Source: Stenotrophomonas raiganjensis (SeqCode) (GTDB lineage Bacteria > Pseudomonadota > Gammaproteobacteria > Xanthomonadales > Xanthomonadaceae). From it: DNA of 64,000 nt. Below the pieces are notes generated by a model that worked only from the letters and a program-made list of their open reading frames with translations, was not told where the DNA came from and ran no database searches. A program made the position numbers and the translations under genes. The stretch lies in the NCBI RefSeq assembly GCF_030658505.1, contig NZ_JAUTXR010000180.1, positions 124,001-188,000 on the forward strand. Direction: 5' to 3'. Below are positions 1 through 9,255 of the stretch, piece by piece. Within the stretch, counting starts at the first letter, position 1. Each line of letters begins with the position of its first letter.

Positions 1-2043
1 TGATGGATCCCTGCTGGCCCACCACTCAACGCTGGCGGGCAACGACGCGACACGCCAGCCCGAATCGGCCTTCGGCACTACGCACGCCATGTCGACCGCC
101 GACCGCAGACGGGCGTCACGTTCAAGCAGCCAGACCGGAATCATGTTCCGTCGCAGCGCAATGCCCTGCGCGGCAGCCAGCTCCGCAACAGCCGTCAGGA
201 CCCGGGCAGCCGGGTCGGATGCGGTGTCGGCCGGCAGGGCCTTCTTAAGCAAGGCAACGTCAATTTCCCGCCACTCGACCGCCACCGCCTCGCAGGGGTC
301 CGCCGAAACCACTGATACACCCGGAACCCAGTCGACCTCTCGGAGCCTACTCATGGGCACGACGACCAGCTTCGCAGGCAAGGCTCCCTCCGCAGACATG
401 AAACTCGGGGAGTCGCGGGCAAAATCGGATACGTCCCGCAGAGCCTCAATGACCACATCCAGCAGCCGGGCAGAATCCGTGAACTCGCCGATCAACACTC
501 TGCGTGCAACATCGGCAGGCAGGCGCTCTAGCTGTCGCTTAAGCACCTGCAATGTGTCAAGCGCATCCTGGTTCGCATGATGCCGTCCACCCAGCGCGTG
601 CGACGCCGCTTGAGGCTCCAGCAGGTACCCGATGAGTAACGTGTCCCAGATCAATGGCACCGACGCCGGCGCGATGTGACGGGCAACAATCGGCCAGTCC
701 CATGCCAGGACATTGTGACCTACCACCAAGGGCGCAGCGTTGACTCGCTGTCCTAGGTCGGCCATGGCCATAACCAAGTCGGTCCCGCTACGCTCGTCGT
801 GAAGAAGGCTGGCCTGTCCGTTGCGTGCGCAGCCGATTTCCCAGATGCGCTCACCGTCGGTTTCCAGGTCGAATGCCAGTGACGAAGCAGTCAGCAGCGA
901 CCTTGCACGTGATGGTTCCTGCTGGAGTTGCTTGCCCAGCCCTGCAGGACTCTTCCGCCACCCTGACAGCAGTGAATCTTGGCGCGCGGCTGGGAGTCGA
1001 TGAAACAGCGAAACCGCCAGATCGGGATTACGCTCTGTCCACGCTTCAGCCTGTACTTCGGACAGCAACCCGTTACGTACGATCCTGTCCAGCCAAGCAT
1101 CGATGAACGCATCCCGCGGGATGCCGTAGTCCAGGAAACGCGTTGCCAGCTCGACCTCAGAGGCCTCCGCTCCGGGGAAGCAGGTCTCCCAGTTTCCACG
1201 CGGTTCCGACAAGACCCGGCTGAGCAGGTGCCACTCAAGAAGGCGGGAACGGGCATCCGGAGGTAGCCTTCCGCTTTGGAACCAGGAGACATCTGGCGCA
1301 CCCAGCACGGCTAGCTGCGTGGGCTCAAGCACTTCCAGCAGCCTCGGGAACGCGCAAGCGGGGCTACCGGGCGACAGGCTGGCAGCAAACTGGTAGTGCG
1401 ACTTCACCAGCCGGCGACTGACCTGATGTGCTTCCAGATCTGTCGGCGACATCTCGGCCAGCCGTTCGCAGACGACCTGTCCCAGCACCTCGTCCTCCAA
1501 GTCGGTGGGGGCCGGCACATTTCCATCCCATCGCTTCGCGTACCACCCTGTCTCGAACAGGCCCCACAACGCTTCCCGCGGCAGCTCACCCAAGCGCTTG
1601 CGCCGCAAAGCGTCCGTAGATGCCTGGCTTGTGGGCGCATTCCCTAGCGAAGCTGAGGCGATTTCAACGGGCGCCCACGAGACCGCACCCTTCTTGGGCT
1701 CATGTGGACGCCGCGGGTCGCTGCCCGTGAGGAAGAGCACCTGAGATCCCACAGGGGGGAGCTTCTCTCCATCAGGTAGCCGGCCCGGATATCCCCGGAA
1801 GTGGAAGAACACGTCCTCGCGCGCGCCACCAGAGATGAAGCCGAAGCCCCGTTCTTCGTCGAGCCTGGCCACAGTTCCGAAGCGTGGCAGCTTCAAGAAG
1901 AGCATTCCCTCATCAGATTGTGGCTTCTTACCAGATCCTAGCGGCCGACCACGGGTCTTGGAATTGGTCTTCCTAGTGTCCACAACCTCTCGCTCGGTCG
2001 GCTGTAAGCCCAATGTCTTCAGCTGGTCGGCCAGCGTGCTCAT
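1..2043 (-). CDS. Cold-shock domain / DEDDh exonuclease protein, 3' part outside window
   Basis: An uninterrupted reading frame of 681 codons runs from ATG at 2043 off the left edge, so the C-terminal part is missing. Residues about 55-115 look like a cold-shock domain (RGFGFI at 65-70 and DVFFHF at 77-82 as RNP-like motifs). From about residue 394 there is a DEDDh 3'-5' exonuclease pattern: DLETD, then GHNVLAWDWP, then HHANQDA, so the acidic residues and the histidine appear intact. The middle (120-390) is not recognised. The start has an AAGGGG sequence about 12 nt upstream. It follows the unknown gene at 2140-3300 on the same strand. A helicase-type C-terminus would fit such an architecture but cannot be seen here. 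Confidence 0.8.
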   Translation of the reverse strand, partial: MSTLADQLKTLGLQPTEREVVDTRKTNSKTRGRPLGSGKKPQSDEGMLFLKLPRFGTVARLDEERGFGFISGGAREDVFFHFRGYPGRLPDGEKLPPVGSQVLFLTGSDPRRPHEPKKGAVSWAPVEIASASLGNAPTSQASTDALRRKRLGELPREALWGLFETGWYAKRWDGNVPAPTDLEDEVLGQVVCERLAEMSPTDLEAHQVSRRLVKSHYQFAASLSPGSPACAFPRLLEVLEPTQLAVLGAPDVSWFQSGRLPPDARSRLLEWHLLSRVLSEPRGNWETCFPGAEASEVELATRFLDYGIPRDAFIDAWLDRIVRNGLLSEVQAEAWTERNPDLAVSLFHRLPAARQDSLLSGWRKSPAGLGKQLQQEPSRARSLLTASSLAFDLETDGERIWEIGCARNGQASLLHDERSGTDLVMAMADLGQRVNAAPLVVGHNVLAWDWPIVARHIAPASVPLIWDTLLIGYLLEPQAASHALGGRHHANQDALDTLQVLKRQLERLPADVARRVLIGEFTDSARLLDVVIEALRDVSDFARDSPSFMSAEGALPAKLVVVPMSRLREVDWVPGVSVVSADPCEAVAVEWREIDVALLKKALPADTASDPAARVLTAVAELAAAQGIALRRNMIPVWLLERDARLRSAVDMACVVPKADSGWRVASLPASVEWWASRDPS

Positions 2044-2139
2044 GATTGTTCATCCCCTTGCTGGCACACACGCGTCTCCCAAAGTCTTGGCGAAATGGAA
2101 AATGACCGGGTGTGCGCGTTACCCATCCCCGGCTTGGCG

Positions 2140-3300
2140 TCACCCTCGATCGCTGCGGATGTGCCTAAAGTCGCTCTTGTGCTTGTTGCGCCGGTACTTT
2201 TCACCGGTGATGAAGTAAACCAACGACTGCACCTGATCACTGTCTTCCCGGTCAAAGAAGCCAAGACCAACCAAGAGATCCACCAATTTTTCCCGATCGC
2301 CGCCGAGTCCTGGTTCCTTAGCACCACTCCAACGGCAGGCGGCATATAGGAGTTTTCTGAGCTTGTGATTGATGAAATCCTGATCGAGGAATGTATCCGC
2401 CGGAACCTCTACGGCTTCTTCGGGAAGATCAATCTCCCCAAGGCCCTCGGACGAATAGTTGTAGCCGGGGTTGGCGAGCGTCGCCGCGAACTCATGCCGA
2501 CCGTCGTTGAAAGGCTTGGGATTCTTCTTGTAGCCGGCATTCAACTCTCGAAATTCTGCCGCAAGCGATGGCGCATCGATCTCACTGCGCGCCCTCCCTC
2601 GATTTCGATAGGCTTTGCGGAGGATCTCGTATACCAATGACGACGAATCTTTCAGCCCATAGGGGTCATCCGGCGCATCTCCACAGGCTGGCACAAGCAC
2701 ATCCTTAGCAGTCGGCGTGCTTTCCAAGGCGTCACTAAGTGCGGGCACCTCAACGAAAACATCCTTGAAACTGACCCCGTGAAGAATGTACGAATACTGG
2801 CTTCTGATGCGATTCAACGTCTTCACGACCACAGGAGCACCCGAGCTGGCATCAAACTCGGTTGGCACCTTGTCGGCGATGGCCCGCTCGGTGGGCAAGA
2901 GGAAACCCAGCAAACCCTTTCGATACTTGAAATCGATTGAAGGAATGCCATCGTGCGTCAACGCGGATTCCAGACCTCCAGCACTGAATTGGTGCAATGC
3001 GATGGGGGGATATTCGAGAACGTCACGCAACTGCGATGTATCGAGCTGCAAATACCGTATCTGGGCCTGATTGCCATCAGCCCGCACGGGACCTTGGGTT
3101 GACTTCTGGGGCCACAGAAGCTGGTACCCAGGAGGAAAGGGGTCAATAGAGAGAAGGCTGACCCGAAATCCCTTCGGGACCTTGACGTAGAACCTGTCGT
3201 ATCCAGCCTCAAGGAGCCTGTGAACGAACTCAACAGGGTCGTTCCCGTCAAGCATGCTGGCTAAGGGCCGAACTCGAATGGCTGGCGATTCAGGCGTCAT
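2140..3300 (-). CDS. Hypothetical island protein, companion of the CSD-exonuclease gene
   Basis: A protein of 386 residues if it starts at ATG 3300; in-frame ATGs at 3312 and further upstream lie inside the integrase. I do not recognise a family. It is soluble with no membrane segment or signal peptide. The C-terminal third has a basic tail (GEKYRRNKHKSDFRH). The start overlaps the 3' end of the integrase by 11 bp and it lies 96 bp upstream of the exonuclease gene, so the two downstream genes may be translated from one transcript. Its function could be as cofactor of the exonuclease protein; that rests only on adjacency. Confidence 0.65.
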   Translation of the reverse strand: MTPESPAIRVRPLASMLDGNDPVEFVHRLLEAGYDRFYVKVPKGFRVSLLSIDPFPPGYQLLWPQKSTQGPVRADGNQAQIRYLQLDTSQLRDVLEYPPIALHQFSAGGLESALTHDGIPSIDFKYRKGLLGFLLPTERAIADKVPTEFDASSGAPVVVKTLNRIRSQYSYILHGVSFKDVFVEVPALSDALESTPTAKDVLVPACGDAPDDPYGLKDSSSLVYEILRKAYRNRGRARSEIDAPSLAAEFRELNAGYKKNPKPFNDGRHEFAATLANPGYNYSSEGLGEIDLPEEAVEVPADTFLDQDFINHKLRKLLYAACRWSGAKEPGLGGDREKLVDLLVGLGFFDREDSDQVQSLVYFITGEKYRRNKHKSDFRHIRSDRG

Positions 3301-4528
3301 GCGGCGAGGCATCCTTCTTGGGCTTCTTTGCAGGTGGGTGAACAAAGTCGGCCCAGGCCTGCATCATCGGACGACGTTGCTCCAAGAGATCTGTGCGGTG
3401 GTAGGCGGCCTCGACCTTGTCCTTGACCGTATGCGCCAACGCCCGCTCTGCCAGGTCACGGGCATAGCCTTGCTCGCTGCACCAGTCGCGGAAGCTCGAG
3501 CGGAACCCGTGGGCGGTCGCAATACGCCCAGGCGTGTCGCTCAGTGCGTTCGCTCTCCGCAACAAGGCTGTGAGCGTCATGTCCGACATGACCGAACGAG
3601 CCTGCACAGAGGGAAAGACAAGTTCGTCGTGATGGCCTTCCTGGCGCCTGAGCAGCTTGACGGACTGTTCCGACAATGGCACTCGATGAGGCTGTTTGGC
3701 CTTCATGCGAGCAGCAGGAATCGTCCACAGCTTCGCGCGAAGGTTCACTTCCGCCCACGTCATCCCGCGCACCTCGCCGGAACGACTGGCATTCAGGATC
3801 AGGAACAGCAAAGCATTTCGCGTGACTTCGTACTCGCCAGCTCCTGCAAGTTCTGCTTTCACGAACGATGGAAGCTTCGCCCAGGGCATTGCTGGCTGAT
3901 GCTCCTGCCGGACAGACTTTCCCGGCTGCAGCGGAAGCAGATGTGTTACGACATCGACCGGGTTGGCTTGGTTAAATCCGTGCGCCCAACCCCACGCCAT
4001 TACCGCGTGTAGCCGCTGCTTCACGCGACTTGCCGTCTCTGCCTTGTCGAGCCAGATGGGGCGGAGGACATCCGCAACGTGCCGCGGTTGCAACTGGTCG
4101 ATGGGAAGGGAGCCAATCCGTGGAAACGCGTACTCAGTCAGCGTATTAAGCCACTGCTGTGCGTGCTTGGGATTCTTCCACCCGGGCTTTAGTTCCGCGT
4201 GGAGTAGTTCCGCTGCTTCCTGAAACGTCGGTGTCTTCGGCTTAGCGTGGTCAGCCGCCTTAACCTCCAACGGATCCTGCCCACTCGCGATCTGCTCGCG
4301 CATTTCTCGCGCCAGTTTACCCACCAGAGCAATCCCAACTTCGGGGTAGGCACCCAAGCCGGCGTTGCGTCGCTTGCCCGTGGCAGGACTGACGTAGCGC
4401 AGCACCCACTTACCCTGCCCCTTCTGTGAGGGCGACGGATGCAGCGTCAGGCCAGTTATGCCTCCGTGCGGGACAGCCTGACCGCCAGGGCTCAGGCTGC
4501 GAGCCTTTGCATCCGTGATCAATCCCAT
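3290..4528 (-). CDS. P4-type tyrosine integrase of the left island
   Basis: A 412-residue tyrosine recombinase of the P4/prophage-integrase class. The N-terminal part (MGLITDAKARSL, then a YVSPATGKRR segment) is the DUF4102-like arm-binding domain. The catalytic residues are visible as R249 (ASRSGEVR), H340/R343 (HGFRSSF), H366 (ALAHT) and Y376 (AAYHR). The gene reads leftwards, away from the tRNA-Ser-like sequence at 4705-4718, which is about 180 bp from its start. This fits an integrase sitting at the right end of an island that extends out of the window. GGAAGGAC lies directly upstream of the start codon. The 3' end overlaps the next gene. Confidence 0.93.
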   Translation of the reverse strand: MGLITDAKARSLSPGGQAVPHGGITGLTLHPSPSQKGQGKWVLRYVSPATGKRRNAGLGAYPEVGIALVGKLAREMREQIASGQDPLEVKAADHAKPKTPTFQEAAELLHAELKPGWKNPKHAQQWLNTLTEYAFPRIGSLPIDQLQPRHVADVLRPIWLDKAETASRVKQRLHAVMAWGWAHGFNQANPVDVVTHLLPLQPGKSVRQEHQPAMPWAKLPSFVKAELAGAGEYEVTRNALLFLILNASRSGEVRGMTWAEVNLRAKLWTIPAARMKAKQPHRVPLSEQSVKLLRRQEGHHDELVFPSVQARSVMSDMTLTALLRRANALSDTPGRIATAHGFRSSFRDWCSEQGYARDLAERALAHTVKDKVEAAYHRTDLLEQRRPMMQAWADFVHPPAKKPKKDASPHDA

Positions 4529-4704
4529 GTCCTTCCTCGGCCCCCCTGTTTCCGGTATGCCATCGAGTATGCCATTTGATGTTTGCTTCCTTTAAGTGTC
4601 GTTGGGGTCGATTGGTACGCAGCTGTAGCTAAGTTGCTGAACCGCGTGCTAAAATTTTCAAAGGTTGAGATCGGCTGGGCCCCGTTGGGCATCGCCCGAG
4701 CAGT

Positions 4705-4718
4705 CCCTCTCTCCGCCA
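4705..4718 (+). repeat. Putative attachment site, tRNA-Ser 3' end copy (left end of mobilizable element)
   Basis: CCCTCTCTCCGCCA, which matches the 3' acceptor end of tRNA-Ser including CCA. It is identical over 14 bp to 22168-22181 in the same orientation. No partner GGAGAG acceptor strand lies upstream, so it is not an intact tRNA. It sits between two divergent integrase genes, as expected for a junction between two tandem integrations. Confidence 0.65.
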
Positions 4719-4728
4719 GATTACGCAA

Positions 4729-4752
4729 GCCCCTGTTTACGCAGGGGTTTTT
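4729..4752 (+). terminator. Rho-independent terminator after the tRNA-Ser remnant
   Basis: CCCCTG and CAGGGG pair around a TTTACG loop and are followed by TTTTTG. Position directly after the tRNA-Ser-like 3' end suggests it was carried along as the terminator of a tRNA-Ser gene. Confidence 0.7.
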
Positions 4753-4804
4753 GCTTTTCTGGATTGACTGCTGGGAAAGACGCAAGCCGGGACACATCGC
4801 CCCT

Positions 4805-6337
4805 ATGCGCATCCCCCATCATCTGGTTCGAGCCCGCTCGGGTCTCTGGTCATTCCGGCAACGGGTTCCCACGGACCTTCAGGCCCTCATCGGCAAACGC
4901 ATCCTGAAGCGCACGCTGCGCACCTTCGAGCTGTCCGTGGCCCAAATGCGCGCCCTGACACTGGCCGCACGTTATGCTCAGGCCTTCAGCGTGTTGAGGG
5001 AACGACGCATGGGAACCCAGGACGAGGACGTCGAGACGCTTCTTGCGCGCCTCACCAGCTCCGACAGCCTCCAGCAGCTGACGTTGAACCGAACGCGCAC
5101 CGCCGACGGTGTCGTCACCGAGCACTGGCAGATCCACTCTCCGGAGGACGTGAAGCTTTATCAGCAGATCATGGAACTGTCTGCCTCACGGCCCAGCGAA
5201 CTTGGGGAGCTGATTCGTCAGGGCGTCCCGCCGATGCCGGAGGCGCGCCGGGTGACCAAGCCCGCCATTGAGACCATCACCTTGGGCAAGGCCAAGGAGG
5301 CGTGGCTGGCGAGCATCAAGGGCAGCACCCTGCCAAAGACTTGGACCATCAAACGAACGGCGGTAGAGCTGCTGACTCGCTTCCTGGGCGAGAAGGCCAA
5401 ACTCCATACGCTCACTCGGTCCGACCTGGCCCGGTGGTATCAGCGCATGAGGGACGAAGGAGCATCCACCCCCACCCTGACCAACAAGCAAAGCTATGTA
5501 GGCGGGAAAGGAGGATTTTTCGAGTGGGCGATCGCCTCGGGCCATTACCCGAAGGGCGACAACCCGGCCTCCGGGCATGTGAGCTACTCAACGCGGGAGA
5601 AGCGGGCCCGGCGCAAGTTCGGCTTCAAGGCTTATGACACCCATCAAGTCCAGGCCCTGTTTGCGCCGGCGGCCTTCGAGGCCCTGCCCCTGCCCGCTCG
5701 CTGGGCGGCCCTGTTGGGGCTCTACACGGGGGCTCGAGCCTCCGAAGTCGGGCAGTTGATGGTCAGCAACATCTCGGAAGAAAGCGGAGTGCCTTGCATC
5801 CATATCACCGACGAAGGCGAACATCAGCGGGTGAAAACCGACGTAAGCGTCCGCACCGTGCCCGTCCACCCCGACTTGGCGGCGCTGGGCTTCCTCGAGT
5901 GGGTCGAGAGCATGCGGGCCGAGGGCCATACTCGCTTATTCCCTGGAGCCAAGGCCGAGGCCAAGAACGGCCAAGGGAACTGGGTGTCAAAGGCCTTCAG
6001 CCGCTACTTGGCCGAGGTGGGCAAGAACTGGCCTACCGCCAAGCGAGGCTTCCACTCCCTGCGGAAAACCCTGATTCAGGAGCTCCAGGGCCTGGGGGTA
6101 GTTTCCGAGCTGCGGGCGCAGATCGTGGGACACGAGCTGGACGACGAGCACCATGCTACTTACAGCCGCGACTTCACGGTCAAAGAGAAGTTGGAAGGAC
6201 TGGGAGCCCACTCCCCCGGCCTTCGGACGCTGACCTACGGGCTCAACCTCCAACCCTTGCGTCCGCTGGTGCACCCGGCCCTTCTGCCCGCCGGCAGCCT
6301 TCCCACGAACCGCCGCAAAGCAAGGAGCAACGCGTGA
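4805..6337 (+). CDS. Tyrosine integrase of the mobilizable element
   Basis: 510 residues from ATG 4805, chosen because MRIPHHLVRARSGLWSFRQR is the usual start of DUF6538-type phage integrases; the longer frame upstream would run through the att repeat and terminator. Catalytic pattern: R near residue 310 (YTGARASEVG), HSLRK near 415, GHELDD and a tyrosine (ATYSRD) near 451. The gene starts 86 bp inside the left att-like repeat. Its stop codon overlaps the GTG start of the NYN gene, so these two are one operon. It is unrelated in sequence type to the integrase at 3290-4528, supporting two independent elements. Confidence 0.93.
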   Translation: MRIPHHLVRARSGLWSFRQRVPTDLQALIGKRILKRTLRTFELSVAQMRALTLAARYAQAFSVLRERRMGTQDEDVETLLARLTSSDSLQQLTLNRTRTADGVVTEHWQIHSPEDVKLYQQIMELSASRPSELGELIRQGVPPMPEARRVTKPAIETITLGKAKEAWLASIKGSTLPKTWTIKRTAVELLTRFLGEKAKLHTLTRSDLARWYQRMRDEGASTPTLTNKQSYVGGKGGFFEWAIASGHYPKGDNPASGHVSYSTREKRARRKFGFKAYDTHQVQALFAPAAFEALPLPARWAALLGLYTGARASEVGQLMVSNISEESGVPCIHITDEGEHQRVKTDVSVRTVPVHPDLAALGFLEWVESMRAEGHTRLFPGAKAEAKNGQGNWVSKAFSRYLAEVGKNWPTAKRGFHSLRKTLIQELQGLGVVSELRAQIVGHELDDEHHATYSRDFTVKEKLEGLGAHSPGLRTLTYGLNLQPLRPLVHPALLPAGSLPTNRRKARSNA

Positions 6338-7128
6338 GCATCCATCCGATCGACACACGGGTCGCTGTCCTTCTAGATTGCGACAACGTTCCACCCGAAA
6401 TCGTGGACCATGCCCTCCTCATGGCCGCTCAGTTCGGGCGGGTTGTCGTCCGCCGCGGCTACGGCAACCACTCCACGCTGGCCAAGCGCTGGCAGGAGAC
6501 CTTGGTCCGACAAGCCTTCACCCCATGTCTCCAATACCAATACGCGGCAGGGAAAAACACCGCTGACATGGCACTGGCTTTGGACGCATTAGAGGCAATG
6601 TTCGATCAGAGGGCTGACACGTTTTGCTTGGTCACGAGCGACTCGGATTTCGCTTACCTGTGCCGAAAGCTCCGAGAGCGAGGAGCGACGGTCTGCATCG
6701 TGGGGGAGGAAAAAACGCCTGAGGCATTGCGCAATGCCTGCGACCAGTTCTTCGAGTGGAAGCCTTCGGAACAGAAACCCGAAGCGGAGGAGCAGGCCTC
6801 GGGCTTGAAAGGACAGGCACAAGGAAAGACCGAAACTTCCAAGCCACTGCCCAAGCGACGCCCCCGTTTCTTGGTCGATGCAGTGGCCCTTCTCGCCGAC
6901 GGCAGCACAGATGGAAGGGTCATCGTCAGCGCGCTTGGCAACTATCTAAAGCGCACCGATCCCTCGTTCTCGCCAAACGCTTATGGGCACTCCGGCCTGC
7001 TTAACATGGTCAAGACTTATGACCTGCTCGTTGCTTCGCAAGCGCCGGGAGGCCACTGGCTGGTCAAGCTCGCACCGGAACCGAGCTCGGCGATGCAGGC
7101 ATCAATAGCGGTAGCGTCCGACGCCTAA
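6334..7128 (+). CDS. NYN-domain / OST-HTH (LOTUS) protein, predicted RNA nuclease
   Basis: 264 residues. The GTG start at 6334 has AAGGAG at 6322-6327 and overlaps the integrase stop (GTGA), which implies translational coupling. Residues about 8-120 are a NYN/PIN-like nuclease domain with conserved acidic positions D15/D17 (LLDCDN), D78 (NTADMAL) and D103/D105 (TSDSDF). A charged linker (130-170) leads to an OST-HTH/LOTUS-like module at about 176-255 (PRFLVDAVALLADG to GGHWLVKL), which in this family binds RNA. The role here is unknown; coupling to an integrase suggests element maintenance, control of host RNA, or defence. The longer in-frame extension upstream overlaps the integrase and was rejected. 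Confidence 0.88.
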   Translation: MSIHPIDTRVAVLLDCDNVPPEIVDHALLMAAQFGRVVVRRGYGNHSTLAKRWQETLVRQAFTPCLQYQYAAGKNTADMALALDALEAMFDQRADTFCLVTSDSDFAYLCRKLRERGATVCIVGEEKTPEALRNACDQFFEWKPSEQKPEAEEQASGLKGQAQGKTETSKPLPKRRPRFLVDAVALLADGSTDGRVIVSALGNYLKRTDPSFSPNAYGHSGLLNMVKTYDLLVASQAPGGHWLVKLAPEPSSAMQASIAVASDA

Positions 7129-7573
7129 GGCGAAGAATCCAGATAGAAAAACTGTGACGCATTGCATCATGGCGCGCTTGCGCATTCCCACCTGAGTGGT
7201 TCGATGTGAAGACCATTCACTACACGACTGACCAATGCCCGCAAACGTGGAACTCCGTATCGCCAGCCAACTCCTTCAAGTCTTGGTGCCTCAAAACAAC
7301 ACCCGAGACGCCGCTGAGCGTGAGGTAGATGTCCAGCACGCGCTGGATATCGCAAAAATACTCCTGCGCCGCTTCGCCGCTTCCCCCCAAGGCCAAGCCA
7401 GCCAGTCTGTTACCCACTCGCCACAGAGCAGCAGTGCATCCCGAGCCGCACAGGTGGACCGCACCCAAGTGCCACAATCCTTCCCCTCTCCCGACGCTTG
7501 GCGGGCATCTCGGGGACTTCCGCCAGTGAAGCCACTTCCGAGTCGAACACCATTGATGGGACCTGGACCCCGT
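7129..7573. other. Non-coding or unassigned stretch between NYN gene and relaxase
   Basis: About 445 bp with no supported gene. Short open frames exist on both strands (7235-7576 plus, 7220-7477 minus), but neither has a ribosome binding site or a recognisable product. Confidence 0.5.
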
Positions 7574-7605
7574 TGAACAACAGCCCCGCGTTCGCGGGGC
7601 TTGTT
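7574..7605 (-). terminator. Terminator downstream of the relaxase gene
   Basis: GCCCCGCG-AA-CGCGGGGC hairpin at 7583-7600, flanked on both sides by A/T-rich AACAA/TTGTT. It lies 11 bp past the relaxase stop codon on the minus strand. Confidence 0.8.
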
Positions 7606-7615
7606 CTATGCAGGG

Positions 7616-9157
7616 TCAGTGGAACTTGGGCGCCCGGGGGACAGGCGGAACGGGAAGCAACGTGCGCGGGGCCACCGGTTGGTCATCAGCAGGCTGTGGA
7701 GCAACAGCCTCCGAGGGGTGGGGCAAGCCAGCGAGGAGCTCGGCTTTCGTTAGGATTTCAGCATCGATGGCGCTCAACTCTCTCTCCGACGCCCGCTCCT
7801 GAGCAGACTTTAACTCGGCCGCCCGCTTCTCCAGCACCGAAAGCCGCCGCCCTCGGCGCTGGGTCCACTCCGGCCGGGAGTAGCCGGAGGAGCCTAGCGG
7901 GTAGTCTGAGTTGAACCTTTCCCACTCTTGTTCGGCCATGTGATGCAGCCTAGCCGCACTCTTTAGATTCAGCAGCCTGCGGGCCTTCCCCACAATCAGA
8001 CACTTCAGAGCACGAACTTGGAGCACTGCCGTGGTGATCCACTGACGGAGATCGGTGGCTTCCCCCTGGAGAGCCAGCTGCTGCCGCACCCATTCCAAGG
8101 AAGAGCGGAACTTGTCCATGGCCAGGTCTGCCCTCGCCCTGGAAATCTCATCCACGTCGCGCAGCGCGTCCGCAATCCTCTCGGCAAGGCTGACGCGTGG
8201 ATGCGGCTCGGGAAGCCCATGAGACGAAAGGAGCACGTGCTGCAGCCGCACCCCAGAGACGCCTCGCATCTCCAGCCCCGATGGAAGCCCGGCCGTATCG
8301 CTGTTGAGCACGCGCCCACGACGCGGCCCAGGCTCCTGGTCTGGAGCTGGCACGGGCTTGCCCTCCAGCCCGGCTTTGAGCATCAGGAGATCGTAGTGTC
8401 CCTGATTGTCTTCGGCGATCTGGTCGTTAGTGCTCCCCCTGTGGGTCGCCACGCCTTTTCCGGCCAAGGCAGTCGCATGCTTGCCTAGATGCTGAGTCGG
8501 TTCGCGGGAAAGCGCCACCGCCGCCAAATCATCCCCTCGCTCCATCGCCGACCGGGCCTGTTCGGCCAGACTGCGGTGGTCGATGGTGTTCGTAAGGCCA
8601 GCCGCCTCCAAGTGGGCGTTCGTCGTCGCAGCGACCATCTCGCGGATCCACTGCACTTCCACTTTGCCAGACGGCCCAACGTCCAACTCCCTGGTTTTTT
8701 CGCCAAACCCCTCTGAACCAATGCGACGCGTGGTCGCCAAGATATGGACATGGTGGTTGAGGCCGTCGGGCGTCCCAGGAGAGTGGATGCTGGCTTGGAC
8801 AGCGAATCCGTAACGTCCGACCAACGCGTCGGCGAGCACGAATGCCAGATGGGCGCGCTGCTCTTCAGACAACTCGTGGGGCAAGGAGACCTCGAACTCC
8901 CTGGCCACGGTCGAGTCTTTCCTTCGCTCCGCAGCCTCCGCGACCGCCCAGAGCTCGCGGGGATCCAAGGCCCACTCGGGAGCGTCAGGCGGTGCAAGGC
9001 AGAAGCTTTCGACGACACCGCTGCGGCGGCGGTAGTCGTGCTGCTGCCCAGTGAGCACGTCGGCGAGCAGCAGGCCGCCACGGTAGGCGGCGGCAGCGAC
9101 GGCGGACTGCCCCCGGCTGCGGCTGAAGGTTTTGATAGAGGTGTGGAAGATGGCCAT
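7616..9157 (-). CDS. mobA: MobA/MobL family (MobQ) relaxase
   Basis: A 513-residue conjugative relaxase that would nick oriT and lead the element into a recipient. The N-terminus (MAIFHTSIKTFSRSRGQSAV) is typical of MobQ relaxases. Y25 in AAAAYRGG is at the position of the nucleophilic tyrosine of RSF1010 MobA. The metal-binding HHVHI motif is at residues 135-139. The C-terminal half is helical and charged and probably binds accessory proteins; no primase domain is obvious. The start at 9157 has AGGA 7 nt upstream, and the start codon lies inside a near-perfect palindrome (9155-9188). No mating-pore genes are present, so transfer would need a helper conjugation system. Confidence 0.93.
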   Translation of the reverse strand: MAIFHTSIKTFSRSRGQSAVAAAAYRGGLLLADVLTGQQHDYRRRSGVVESFCLAPPDAPEWALDPRELWAVAEAAERRKDSTVAREFEVSLPHELSEEQRAHLAFVLADALVGRYGFAVQASIHSPGTPDGLNHHVHILATTRRIGSEGFGEKTRELDVGPSGKVEVQWIREMVAATTNAHLEAAGLTNTIDHRSLAEQARSAMERGDDLAAVALSREPTQHLGKHATALAGKGVATHRGSTNDQIAEDNQGHYDLLMLKAGLEGKPVPAPDQEPGPRRGRVLNSDTAGLPSGLEMRGVSGVRLQHVLLSSHGLPEPHPRVSLAERIADALRDVDEISRARADLAMDKFRSSLEWVRQQLALQGEATDLRQWITTAVLQVRALKCLIVGKARRLLNLKSAARLHHMAEQEWERFNSDYPLGSSGYSRPEWTQRRGRRLSVLEKRAAELKSAQERASERELSAIDAEILTKAELLAGLPHPSEAVAPQPADDQPVAPRTLLPVPPVPRAPKFH

Positions 9158-9188
9158 AAAGATTCCTGTGAAAACAGGATTCTTTATG
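9155..9188. promoter_or_regulatory. Palindrome covering the relaxase start codon and ribosome binding site
   Basis: Arms of 15 nt (9155-9169 and 9174-9188) with one mismatch around a GAAA centre. The minus-strand ATG of mobA is in the left arm and its AGGA in the right half. It could be an operator for MobA autoregulation or an mRNA hairpin that hides the start. Confidence 0.6.
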
Positions 9189-9255
9189 GACCAGCTTTTG
9201 CCGTTGGCAAGCCTCGGAGAGGCTTGGGGTTCCAGGGGCGGAGCCCTTGGCGCAC

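Noticed and set aside
4660..4718. Complete tRNA-Ser gene at the left att site
   Set aside because: Only the 3' acceptor end is present; no D arm, anticodon stem or matching 5' strand can be found.
7220..7576. Overlapping short frames on both strands after the NYN gene
   Set aside because: No ribosome binding site, no recognisable product, and frames overlap each other.
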